DNA from: Isoetes taiwanensis
Lineage: Eukaryota; Streptophyta; Lycopodiopsida; Isoetales; Isoetaceae
Direction: 5' to 3'
Length of the DNA stretch: 64,000 bases
Assembly: GCA_021234155.1 (NCBI GenBank)
Contig: JAJEKV010000001.1
Location: forward strand, 37,682,826 to 37,746,825
Positions 48,658-59,265 of the stretch are shown piece after piece. A program made the translations under genes and the position numbers. The notes below the pieces were generated by a model, which had not been told where the DNA came from, made no database searches, and was given only the letters and a program-made list of their open reading frames with translations. The stretch's first letter is position 1. Each line of letters opens with the position of its first letter.

Positions 48658-49964
48658 CTACACGGGACGTGCATCGGATTTGGTAGGAATGGTGAGTTCC
48701 CCCAAGGTTTTGTTAATCCCCCGAAGGTCTCTGTAGCTCCAGGCGAAAATGTGTTTGAACTTTTTAAAGAGCGTGACGGCCCTGTGACGATAGGGTGTCG
48801 GAAGATTGGCAGCAATGCGGACAGGCTGATTGTTGCCCACATCCACAATCTCGACTTCAGGAGTCTGAATATGTGGGATAACTTCCGTGTCTTGGACAAT
48901 ATGTGCAGGAGGTTGAAGCATGACAGGATGAGCGGCGCTCTGCGTGGTGAAAAAGAGAGGTTGCTGAGTTTCATCAAGCAAAGGTTGCTTCATGACTGCG
49001 TGTACATCAACAGGATCAGAAGGAAGTTCGGCATCCGAAAAGTGATCAACACGTTGGATGCGATTGCAAGGAGCCAGGTAGGGGTCAAGCAAGGCCGCCA
49101 CAGCCTGGTCCTGATCAAGAGTCATATCGCCCCAAGGATCAGCATATTCGGGGTAGGATGACAGAGGCAGACTCGCAGGTGGAGCCTGAACTTGATAGAT
49201 ATTCTGAGCGTCCTCAGAATCGGTGTCGGAGAGAGAGGGTTCAGCATTGTCGACCGAAATGATCTTACCTGTTTCCAAGTCCATAGTGGCATTGAGGTGA
49301 CCATCGGTGATGACTAACTGATCCGTGGCCCAATAATGGATACTCTTGGCCTGGCGGAGAAAAGGTCGGCCGACCAACATTTCATAATCACCTGGATCTT
49401 CTCCAGCCTTCCAAACACCAAACTCTAAGGGAAAGCGGAGCTCACCAATGTTGATGTGAAGAAGAGGGGTGACGCCTTGAGGTCTCGTGATATGGCCATT
49501 AGCCAATTTAATGTCATATGGGGCACGATAGAGTTGTTTGATGCCCATTTGTTTGCGGAGTTTATCGTGATGAGATTGACAGCACTACCTCCGTCAATTT
49601 GTACATGATTGACTTGTTGATTGCCCACCGTGGCATGGACCGTGGGTGTAGAGGTAGCAACAGCCCCAACCAAAACGGTCGGGAGTGGTAACTGATCCTT
49701 GAGAGCAGGACATAGTTTCAAAATTGTTGCCAAACTTAAGGGAATTTTGATTTTTGCCAGCTCCTCTTGGAGTTCCAGAGGCACATGAGAAAAAGGATCT
49801 GCTGGATCCACGGGTGCTGGAGTGCATGGTAATGAAGCAGCAACTTCTTTGAGTAAGTCGACCTCTGCAGCAATATTCGGATATGTCTGAGAGCGTGGAG
49901 GTTGAGATGTGGAAGGTGCATCTTGTCTTTGCTGAGCTCGGGTGGTGGCATGAACATTAGCCAA
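48658..49964 (-). pseudogene. Outer element protease and pre-RT region
   Basis: VNHVQIDGGSAVNLI (49425-49964 frame) carries an Asp-Gly-Gly active site, a variant common in plant Ty3 elements. After a shift near 49550 come RAPYDIKLANGHITRPQGV and YEMLVGRPFLRQAKSIHYW (49548 downward), then an acidic linker and LTIPTKSDARPV at the RT entrance, where an in-frame stop (48658-48660) occurs. Confidence 0.75.
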
Positions 49965-51192
49965 CGCGGCCTTCGCCAGGCTTGCATGAGGTTCAGAATG
50001 CTTTGGCGTACTTTTGGCATGACATGAGGCATGAGTTTTTCCAAGTCAGGTGCAAAGTGAACCTTTTTTTCCTCGTCATGAGGGACTGTGTCAACTACAA
50101 AAGCAGGTTGCGTGCCATGAGGAATGATGGTTAAGGGACGTGACGCCGTGTTCTGGCGTGAAACCAAACCAACCCAATTTGACGGCTGGACTGGAGGATT
50201 AAGAGCCTGAAAAATTTCTTCCTGTGCTTGTTGATCCATCTGAGGTTGATTGGCAGGAGCTGGTTGATAGCGTGATTGCTGAGGCGCGCGAGGTGGCTTC
50301 CGTAGAACAGGACGCGGCCCTTGTTTGCCATTGGCTATCCAGAGTTGGTAAGCCGTGAGAGGTAACCGAGGAGGTGGTACGATTGGTGCCGTGAAGCCGA
50401 TCCCGAACTTGTGGGAGTTGAGGACATGCCGTGGTTGTATGCCCCCATTCGTGATGATGATAACATTGAGCTTTAGAAGGATCAAAAAGGGGCGTGGTGT
50501 TGGGTCCCCGTTGTTGCCCCTGTTGTCGATAGAGTTGAGTGGGTTGAGCCCGCAGGTGGTTGCGGTGATATTGCGATTATTCTTTGAGGTGTTGTTTGCA
50601 CTTGATAAACCATCTTGTTGCGGAAGGGTGTAGGATGAGTGCGAGTGCACTCTTCTGTGCATGATTGCACATGTTGCATCTTTTACAATGAGGCGGGCCA
50701 TTGGTGGAGTTGCATTCATTTGCCAAGTGGCCTTGGTATTTGCAGATATGGCACCAGATCTGACTGCGCTGCTGATTGGCATGTTGAGGTTGGACAGCCG
50801 TCTGTGGAACCATGATGGGTGGAATGAAAGGGAGCTCCTGAAGAGCCACGCCACGGGAGGAAACATTGACTGAGTGATTGACAAGGTCGATAGCCTGCTC
50901 CAAAGTTTTCGGGCGCAGGTATTCAGTCATGAGTCGGATAGCTGGAGGAAGTCCTTGGAGAAACCAGACCAAGATCTGGCTCTGTGTCGGGTACTCCTTG
51001 AGTTTGCTAAGCAGGTCGATCTGCAAAATCCCTGGCGGACTCCGTGGGCTCTTGTTGAAGGTCATTGAGTTGCTTGAGATGAAGTTGATCATCATCCGTG
51101 GTTCCATAGTGAGAAAGAAAAAGGTTTTCATTTTCGACCAATCTTGTTTCAAGTGGCTTTTGTTGGACATAAGCCATTGATGAGAAGAGCAA
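49965..51192 (-). pseudogene. Outer element Gag and zinc knuckle
   Basis: The capsid part includes LNDLQQEPTESARDFADR (near 51050) and FLQGLPPAIRLMTEYLRPKT (near 50930). The zinc knuckle WCHICKYQGHLANEC (50577-51170 frame) is C-x2-C-x4-H-x4-C. A Gln/Pro-rich linker (RAPQQSRYQPAPANQPQMDQ) and KKVHFAPDLEKLMPHVMPKV lead toward protease. At least three frame changes occur. Confidence 0.75.
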
Positions 51193-51970
51193 CCAAAGTG
51201 TGGTGGAAAAGATATGGAATTTCAGTTGAGGTTGTGCATGACCATTTAGGGCAGCCGAGCCTCAAATTCTTCCATGTGGGCCCGAGCACTTTGGTCTAAT
51301 GGTTTGCCTTTTCGTGTTGCCAAAGGTTGGATAAGTCGCCTTAAGGGTCCGAAGGTAGAGGTGAAAGTGCTTGGCTGGACCAGAACGGGATAGGGATTAT
51401 ATTGAGGTGGAGTTGGAGGTGGCATAGTGCCTGAAAGACCCTGATGAAGGGGTTTGCCGAGGTGGAGGTACTTGGAGGTGCCCGATCATTGGTTTTGAGG
51501 TCCAGAAGGTTGTAAACGGGGAAGAGTGGTGGGAAATGTAGGGAAGGGAAATTCACCGGGAGGAGCAAAAGAGACATGTGGATATCCCCGTCCAGGGAGG
51601 AGATGATGGTTGTGAAGGCAAATGTGTATGGCCGTAAGAATGATGGATGTAGGCATGGTCGGGAGTATGAAAGTAAGGTTGAGAAGTTTGAGCCTAATAG
51701 GGCTCCTGATAGTGATGAGGTGGTCGAGGCCGCGGAGCAATGTTTGCACGCTTTGAGGCGTGGAACCGGGTCGGAGACAGACATGAGGGGTGGGTGGCGC
51801 CGACCGAGCCCCTAGACCGAATGTGGCCTCCCTCAATGTCATAAGCAGATCCATACATGTCATGAAACGGCTTCCCTTCGATGATGGCGCTTCAAAGCGA
51901 GAGCCGCCAGGGGAAAGGAGTTCTTCCGGGCGTGAAGTTTTCGGACGCAACATGGCGCATGTAAGAAAGG
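51193..51970 (-). pseudogene. Outer element Gag N-terminal region
   Basis: Pro/Ser-rich frames (51486-52031, 51341-51784) directly downstream of the PBS position, with no conserved motif. They may represent the Gag N-terminus or untranslated leader. Confidence 0.35.
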
Positions 51971-51998
51971 AAAATCGAATCGATCCCGGCGGCGGCGG
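51971..51998 (-). promoter_or_regulatory. Candidate PBS of the outer element
   Basis: Directly inside the 5' LTR the minus strand reads CCGCCGCCGCCGGGATCGAT, which resembles the complement of a tRNA acceptor and T-arm (plus strand TCGAATCGATCCCGG). It lacks a TGG start, so the tRNA is not identified. Confidence 0.4.
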
Positions 51999-52585
51999 TG
52001 TTTGGGGTCCGGGTTGGGGAACTCCCCGCAAGACACTGACCCTGCGGAGGACCCTTGGATCTAACAGAGAATCAGGGGACTATGTTACGCGGGATTTGCA
52101 AGAAAACAAGGAAAGGGAAAAGAAAACAAAAGAACAATGAGACAACAATGATAAGCTTCCTTGATATCAATGATGATGATACATGAGCTCTCGCAACCGA
52201 GAGAGGACTGAAGTGAGACAAGACTCAAAACTCATCTAAAACTCATGTGCTAGCTCTACTCATATATATAGTACAATGGCCTTTGGCCCAATATAGACAT
52301 TTCGGACCGATCTCGGTGCCGACTCGACGGAAGGAGGCCTGATTTCAGGGAATGCCGGCGGTGCCTCTTGAAAAGCTCGAAATCACTTGACGCCGACGAA
52401 GGCGGGACAGCCGCCACTTGTCCGAGCGCCTCTTGTTGACGCCAGGCGTGGTCTTTGTCTGCGTGGTCTGCTTGGTCTTCTGCTGAGCCTTTGATGACTG
52501 ACCCGCGCCTGACTGTGGATCCTTGGACTTGACCTGGTCCGTCGTATGCATGAATAGTCCTGTACCAGGAGGCACAGGACTAACA
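51999..52585 (-). repeat. 5' LTR of the outer element
   Basis: 587 bp, matching 27961-28544. The stretch from TTTGCAAGAAAACAAGG to the TATATATAG region is almost identical between the LTRs, while both ends carry clustered small changes and indels. Confidence 0.9.
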
Positions 52586-53690
52586 AAATGAAAAATGGCA
52601 GAGCGTGATGTCTGCTCTGTTCCAGCAAAATGAAATTTGCTTTTGCCCTAACCCTAACATCGAAGTTTGCTTTTTTGGCATCTGCCCTAACCCTAAACCT
52701 ATCCAACACATGTTGGAACTTCCCAAATTCAAGATTTGCCTTTTTGGAACTAGTCATGTGTTGACGTTGACGGAGGGAGCATCCATCTTGAGCTTCTTTA
52801 TACAATGTTTATGCAAGGAGAACCATGCCTTAAAAAAAGCACCCAAAAATGGTGGTGTCTAGAAGAAAGAATTTAATACTGGTTAGAGCCTCTTGAATCA
52901 GGTGTGGAAGCTACAGCAATTGGACTAGTTAAGTGGGAAACTGCAGAGAACAATGTGCATAACGACGGCGGGAAGCTGTCCTAACCCTAAATCTATCCAA
53001 CACATGTTGGAACTTCATCTACTGTAATCCTAAAACTAACTCACATCCAACTCGTGTTGGAACTTTATTTCCTAAGCGCCAGCTCATAGGACCATGGCTA
53101 GATATCCCATTCGATTAATAGGCCTTGTTATTTTACATGGGATTTCACTTTACCAAGCTATGTCTCATACGACAATGAAAACATTCAAAGAATATGTGTG
53201 CCTCCATATCTTATACACGGTAGCAAAGATTTCACCTACCTATGATAACTTCCATAACAAAAAACAAACATCAAATATCTTTCAATTAATTATTCTATAA
53301 ATCAATTGTGTATTTTATTAGTTTCCAAGAAATTAAATTTCTTATTTGATATTGCAGATTTGAAGCTAAAGAGCAACAATACATTTTGTTATGGTTTCTA
53401 AGGTACACACTACTTGTTTTAGGTTAAGTAGGCAATGTAAATAGACTTAGCTAATATGTAAGTTACCCCCAATTCATTTATTCAAAATATTTGAGCAATC
53501 AACGTATCTATCTTGTAACCTTCAACATGTGTTGGAATTTTTCTAATCAGGTTCAAGAAGCTTAAGCACGTTGCATTTGTCGTTATAGAGACACCATGGC
53601 TTCTCAGGTGTGGATGTCATCTTTTATTCAAGTTATGAAATTGTTATGTGCATTATGTAACCAAGCAAAAGTGCTAATAACAGAGCGAGG
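52586..53690. repeat. Continuation of the palindrome tract; no gene
   Basis: Diverged palindromes ATCCAACACATGTTGGAACT near 52700 and 52998, ATCCAACTCGTGTTGGAACT near 53047, and AACATGTGTTGGAA near 53525. This is the same family as at 24.3-27.8 kb, so the outer retrotransposon split one tract. Short CCCTAACCCTAA strings near 52650 and 52690 are also present. Confidence 0.7.
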
Positions 53691-55096
53691 AAATCCAAGA
53701 AGGAATGCACGTTGAACTCATGGAGAATGATATGAATGTAGCAGAAGGAACCATATTCACCATGGATCCAAACAGATATTGCCACAACCAAATCTTAGGT
53801 GATGGATATGTCACCATTTCTTTAAAGTTGTCTATGACAAAAGGTTGTCTATGACAAACCTACAACTTCATCACGTGATTATCTACTGGAGCATATTGGT
53901 TCTTTTGTGAGATGGAAGAAGAGCGACTTGAGGCCACTATTAACAGGTGCACCAAATGTTGATAATCATGCTTCCAGTCCTAAAGGAATGACCTCGCCTA
54001 AACAAACTGGTCATGAGTTCAATCCAGATGATAGATCTACATGGCCAGGCAATAGGGTGATTGTCCTAGACAAAGAGAACAATAAGTTGGGATTTGCTTT
54101 TATCGTTGTGGCCTTCACAAACGAAGTTGTTGATAGTGCCTACTTGGGAGAAGATGACCTTGGAATTACAGTGTTTGAGATGGTGGTTGACGATAATTCA
54201 TTCGAGATTGGAAAGCTTATGCGGTGGCCTATCAAAAACTTGATGTTACTCAATGGGGAATCATTGGTTGGAACAAAGCACATAATTGACGAAGAAGTTA
54301 CTAATGTGGGGGGAGGAATGAAGAAATACAAGCGTCCTTATCGTTTCATAAAGAGAAAGAGAGCCAAATTAGTAGTGAAAAAAGCCAAGAGTGACCCTTG
54401 TGATATGGAGAATATTGCTATTGTTGCATCTATTGATTGTTGCCCAAAGCATTGTTGCCAATATGCTAATCGAGAGAAGATCTTAACTGCCCGGACCGAA
54501 TATCATTCTTTGAAATTTGATGATCAGACAACTTTCACATATGATAGCTTTGCAGCAAGTGTAAAAGGTGAAGATGGAAAATATGAGGGCATGTTATTTG
54601 ATGGAAAAATCGTATGTTGTAAAGGATGGTATACAATTTATGGGATTTGTAAAGCCACCTTCTATAACAGGAGAATCAAGTGGCTTAATGGAGCAAAAAA
54701 AGGCATGCATGGAAACAAACTTGTAAAGCGAAGTACAGAAAGAATGGAGGCTGCAAAGGTTGCACTTGCACAATTGGTAGATGTTACAGCTAATCAGATG
54801 CCACATCGAAGTAGAATTACATGTGATGGAGAGAGAGACTATCAAAAGGTGATGCCACCTACCTACAATATGATGTCCATGTTAAAGGAAGTGAATGAAT
54901 CTCTAAACATGCAAGGATTACCACACATCTCCCAATCTAGCTTTAGCCGCTTGTGGAATGAAGATTTCAAAGATGTCCTTATTTCACGAGAAAATAGTAG
55001 CTTCTCAAAATGTGAAACATGTATAGATTTAAAGAACAGGTTGGAAAGCACAAAAAATCCACATGAGAGGGATATACTTCGTGATAAAATGGATAG
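53690..55096 (+). pseudogene. DUF7869-type gene copy 2, N-terminal part
   Basis: VELMENDMNVAEGTIFTMDP and QILGDGYVTISL (53712-53830) lead into a 17-bp direct duplication (TTGTCTATGACAAA twice) that shifts the frame. From 53907 the frame is open for 396 codons: LGEDDLGITVFEM, CCPKHCCQYANREKI, KIVCCKGWYTIYGICKATFY, HISQSSFSRLWNEDF and CETCIDLKNRLEST. It parallels copy 1 block by block. At 55097 it is interrupted by the 4.17-kb TIR element, after RDKMDR. Confidence 0.65.
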
Positions 55097-55859
55097 AAGT
55101 CGTATTTAATTAAAGTGGGACTCATTCCATTCCCATTTTTTTTCGAAACCCGGTTAATTTACATAAAAAGGAGCACCCCGACCCGAAAACTATCCTTAAT
55201 TCGAATTTTTGAATAAAACTCCGCATCCAAGCTTTGCTTCAGTTTTTTCTGGTTAGCGAGTCGAGAACAAGAACAATGCAATTGAAACAAAGAAAATTCA
55301 TTAAAGTTTGAAACCAAAGATCTAGTTGAAAAAGATTCTTAGTTGGATATTTTGGCTCTATTTTCTTGGGTGGGTAGACAAGAGATCACAAATTCCAACA
55401 AAAATTAAGCAAATTGTTTACTTAATCACCAAAAAATACTAGTTTTGAGATACCTTATATTTATAAATGGGCTCATTACAATATATATTACAGTGGGTGA
55501 AGAGACCATAGTGGTCGAATGGGCACAATGATTACACGCTCTTCACACATGAACGACCTAGTGCAAAGGGCGCGTGGAGCTCTCTCCAAGTCCGCGGAGC
55601 AACTTACGACGATAGAAATTTGTATGAGGAGTTCCTTCATGGGCCCGCGTGCTTGTATGTCCAACCGATGTCACCACCCTCTTCTCGGCACCTTTCTTCA
55701 ATGAACTAGTCTTTTCATTGCTCCCAAGCATGTACTATCCGGGTTGAGATAAGGACCGCAAAAGACAAAATCAAGTTAGTCAAGTGATGCTACAGCAAAA
55801 AAAAATAAAATAAAAGACAATTCTTAGGGCCATTTTGGAAAATACGGGGCAGGGAGCCT

Positions 55860-56485
55860 TTTCGACCAGCGAGTCGAGAAAGGTAGCGCCCGCAGGGAAA
55901 AACATCGGAAGTCAAGGGCCTTTCTCAGACGCAGAAAGGCAGCTCAAAAGCTTAAAAAACGCCAGGTATAGGGAATGAAGGCCTTCGACTCGAACAGAAA
56001 GGCGTACCAAAGCAAAAAAACTGTGTTTTAGGGAAACAGAGAATTTTCGACTGGGCGAGTCGAGAAAGGCGTTTCAAAGCAAAAAACGCAGTTTTAGGGG
56101 AGGCCTTTCTCACTCGCAAGTCGAGAAAGGCGTACCAAAGCCTTAAAAACGCAGTTTTTGGTGGGAATTCCTTTCATCATGAGTCGAAAGGCGCCCAAAG
56201 TTTAAAACGCAGTTTTAGAGGCTTTTAATTCCTCGCGAGTGAGAAAGGCGCTCAAAGCTTAAAACACATGTGTTTTAGGGGATATCTTTCTCGACCATGA
56301 AGTCGAGAAAGGCAGCTCAAAGTGAAAAACTAGGTTTGAGGGTCTTCGACTCGCGAGTCGGGAAAGGCAGCTCAGACTAAAAAAAGGCAATTTCAAGGGC
56401 CAGAGATTATTTTTTGGGTCTGAGGCCCTTTCTCGACTCGCGAGTCGAGAAAGAGCCTCTCAGAGCCCCTTTCTCGACTCGTGAG
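55860..56485. repeat. Array of long palindromes, about 11 units
   Basis: Units of about 60 bp start near 55860, 55917, 55977, 56045, 56101, 56165, 56222, 56285, 56341, 56427 and 56465. The best one (56428-56453) is a perfect 26-bp palindrome: the arm CTTTCTCGACTCG followed by its inverse. Between them GGCAGCTCAAAGCTTAAAA and CGCAGTTTTAGGGG blocks recur. Single diverged palindromes lie near 55253 and at 58619-58640. Confidence 0.85.
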
Positions 56486-57229
56486 TCGAGAAAGGCAGCT
56501 CAAAGTGCAAAATGCAGTTCTAAGCCCTTCAAACATCATATTACTATACGTTTATTCACATGTGATCAAACATACAACAAATGTGGCGAACCTACTTGCC
56601 TACAAACATAGTTTCTACCTCCAATATCATAAAGTGCAAATCATTATTAGTTGCACCATATCCTATGTATTTTCCAAGTGCACACTATACCTATGCATTT
56701 TTTTTCTATGTATACGTAGACCCAAAAATAGAATCCCCCATTCCCCCCCTCCCCCCCTTTTTTAGTATATCAATGTTTTCTAATAAACACAATATCTTAT
56801 CCTATATATTTCCTAATAAATACAATATCTTATGTATTTCCTAAATGCACACCATAACTATGCATTTCCTATGTATAGGTAGATAAAAAAAGTAGTCAAC
56901 CCCTAGTATATCAATGTTTTGACTTAAACATTGAAAATGTGCCTTGAAAATGTGCCCCTATAATGGCAACATAATGTGCACAATGTGTGAAATTGGGGGC
57001 GTATAAATAGACGTCAATTTATTTAATAATATTTTAATTCTTCATACCCAGTGGCCTTAGAAAAAATAACCCATTGGCCACGCTATGTCCGTATTTTTTT
57101 CTTATGTACACCCTATTATTCCACTTTTTTCCTCCCGCCCATGTTTAAGTTTGAAATTTGAAATTGAAAAAGAGGGGGAGATTTGGTACATACCTTTGAA
57201 TTGAAGAGATTTGGTACACTTATGAAATT

Positions 57230-57290
57230 GTGGCTATGGCGAACTCCCAAGATCGTGGCTATGGCGAACTCCCAAGATCGTGGCTATGGC
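57230..57290. repeat. 25-bp tandem repeat
   Basis: GTGGCTATGGCGAACTCCCA plus AGATC occurs twice in full and a third time in part. A CCATTCCTT-type repeat follows at about 57455-57525, and ATCGCCACCAGTTTCTGCG occurs twice near 57836-57880. None of the short frames here looks coding. Confidence 0.8.
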
Positions 57291-58810
57291 ACGGAAGCCG
57301 AGCTTTTCAACAACCATTTCTTCTCACGATGCGGAGCCAGATGCAGGATTTGTTTTCAAGAAGCGGAGCCGTCATTTCAGGATTTGTTTTCATATGCCGG
57401 ATTTCCAGATGCAGGTCCGTCATGCGAGCTTCAAGTTAAGGCCCTTCCATTCCTTCACGGTAAGCTTCCATTCCTTCCATTCTTTCCATCCATTCCATTC
57501 CTTCCATTCCTTCCATTCTTTTAAACTTCTCGGCACCTTGCTTTGAAAATGTAGCCAGAGAACCGGATCTTGCTGCAGGTGCTGCAAAACGGGACGAAAG
57601 CTTCAATCCGCATGGCAAGAGGTCGCCTACAGCCAAGATCGAGCTTCAGCTTTTGGGCGTTTTTTGGCCCCCGTATCAGATGCCGGATTTGCCTTCAAGA
57701 AATGCAAAATGCCTCTCTTTAATCCTTGATTTAACACCTGCATTTCGACACAGGGGATTCTAAAAGGGATTCAAAACAGAGGAAATAGAAACATTTTAAG
57801 ATTTCAACACGGGCTAAGATTATAACCTTCTCGATCGCCACCAGTTTCTGCGGTCTGTTTCATCGCCACCAGTTTCTGCGACCTGTTTCTGGCGCCGTTT
57901 CTGGGGGTCGGAAGCAGATAGGGCAGCTGCAAGCGCTGCAATGGCGCCTCTACCAGCTAGGGCGATGGCTATGCCGGAGTCGGGAATAGAAGATGACAAT
58001 ATTGGTGGGTGATCCCGAACAAGAAATCAGGATATTTGCAGTGGGTGGATTGTGGCAGGGGGTGGATTGTGGCAGGGCCATGCAGATGCTCGGTGACAGG
58101 ATAGGATCCAACTGATTCGTGGAGCTTTTCATTCTCAAATCATTCTTAGGCCATCTTCTCAGAAGCCGCTGAAATAAGGTTCTGAAGCCGCCGAATCCTG
58201 AAGGTTCTTTCTTGTTCTAGCAGGCTTTAAAGCCATGCTTTTTGCAGCAGTATGTTTTTCGACAGTACAAGAGTGTGAAGCAGTTTTCGGCGGCAGTATG
58301 TAAGCTTGTGGTCTTCGGCTGGTGCAGGTCTTCGGCCTCTCCTTTTTGGCAGGAGCAGAAGCTGAGCCAAGTTATTTTCATCTCAGATCCGCTGGTCGTG
58401 TTCTTCTTCGAACAGCTCCCCTCTGGACAGGATTCGAACAGCTCCCCTGGCTTATGCCATCTGCAAATCTGATCTGATCTGGGTCATTTATCAGCCCTTT
58501 CCAGTCCGACCCGACCTGTATTCGCCTCATGTATGCCTTCATTGTGTCCTCCTGATCGCCTTATATGGGCCATGGTGGATTCAGTTTTTTGGCCGAAGCT
58601 TCAAAAAAGATGCTTCATTCTCGACTACCGAGTCGAGAATGGAGGCAGTTGTGTTGTGTGTTTGTGTTGTATTTGGGCTCCATGCTTGTGATTATATGCA
58701 TCCGTGACTACCATGTTAAGGATTATTATTTAACTTAGTCATTAATTTAATTTAATTTATTATTTAATTAATTATTTAGTTAGTTTAATTAATTATTAAT
58801 TATACGTTAA

Positions 58811-59100
58811 TAATTAATACTTGGGGGGAGGGGGGAGACCTTGCCCCACTTTGCCCCTCCCCTCCTCCTTTGCCCCTTTGCTCTTCTCTCCCCTCCCCCC
58901 TGCTCCCCTCCTCCCTCTCTCCCTCCCCTCCATCCCTCCTTCCCCCTCCTCCTCCTCCCCCCCTTCCCTTCCCCTTCTTCCAACTTATCCCTTGCATCTC
59001 CTACCTCTCCCCTACCTCCTCCCTCTCCCTTGCTCCTTTGCCTCCCTCCCTCAGTCCCTCCCTTCCATCTCCCCTTCCTTCCTACCATTCTTTCTCCACC
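58811..59100. repeat. Polypyrimidine tract of about 280 bp
   Basis: Nearly pure C/T on the plus strand (CCCCTCCTCC-type runs), preceded by an AT-rich TTTAATT repeat block (58710-58810). The Pro/Ser-rich plus-strand and Gly/Glu/Arg-rich minus-strand frames across it are compositional. Confidence 0.9.
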
Positions 59101-59265
59101 GTTTCCCCTTCTTTTCTCGAATTGTTCTTTGTAAATGTTATTGTTGTCTTATTAAGAAAAAATTATACTCGAGCATTCAATTCAAAAAAAAAATTTAGTA
59201 TGAGTCCCATTTTCAGTCCGAGTCCCAAAATTCGAGATTTGACCCACTTTAATTAAATGCGACTT

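Larger units (their letters stand above)
27961..52585 (-). mobile_element. Outer Ty3/gypsy LTR retrotransposon
   Basis: Bounded by LTRs 27961-28544 (3') and 51999-52585 (5'), both TG...CA on the minus strand, with a perfect target duplication AAATG at 27956-27960 and 52586-52590. Without the nested 13.5-kb element it is about 11.1 kb. Order on the minus strand: 5' LTR, Gag (51.2-49.9 kb), protease, RT, RNase H, integrase (to 45992), an antisense small ORF, then a long post-pol ORF cut by the nested element. RT wording FMDGFSGYNQI and FAYKVVPFGLSNSPSTF, and lack of a chromodomain, place it with the non-chromoviral Tat/Athila-like branch. Confidence 0.9.
55097..59265. mobile_element. 4.17-kb TIR element inserted in DUF7869-type copy 2
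   Basis: Ends: AAGTCGTATTTAATTAAAGT (continuing GGG) and, inverted, AAGTCGCATTTAATTAAAGT (continuing GGG), a TIR of about 23 bp with one mismatch. Flanks are ATAG at 55093-55096 and 59266-59269 (a TA duplication is an alternative reading). Removing the element and one flank rejoins MDR to HNMEQRSCRN in frame, matching copy 1. No transposase gene is seen. The interior holds a palindrome array (55860-56485), a tandem repeat (57230-57290), CCATT-rich repeats (57455-57525) and a pyrimidine tract (58811-59100). Confidence 0.8.

Noticed and set aside
45992-49964. Endogenous pararetrovirus
   Set aside because: Protease-RT-RNase H-integrase order, LTRs, PBS region and target duplication define a Ty3/gypsy retrotransposon; no movement protein is seen.
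52640-52730. Interstitial telomere repeats (CCCTAACCCTAA)
   Set aside because: Only two to three units each, not a tandem array; probably chance or a small relic.
55860-56485. CRISPR-like array
   Set aside because: Palindromes are diverged, spacers are related to one another, there are no cas genes, and the context is eukaryotic transposons.
58800-59256. Pro/Ser-rich and Gly/Glu/Arg-rich ORFs
   Set aside because: They are products of the polypyrimidine tract in all frames.
55097-59265. CACTA or Mutator identity of the TIR element
   Set aside because: Ends are AAGTCG rather than CACTA, and the flanking duplication is 2-4 bp, not 3 bp with CACTA or 9-11 bp.
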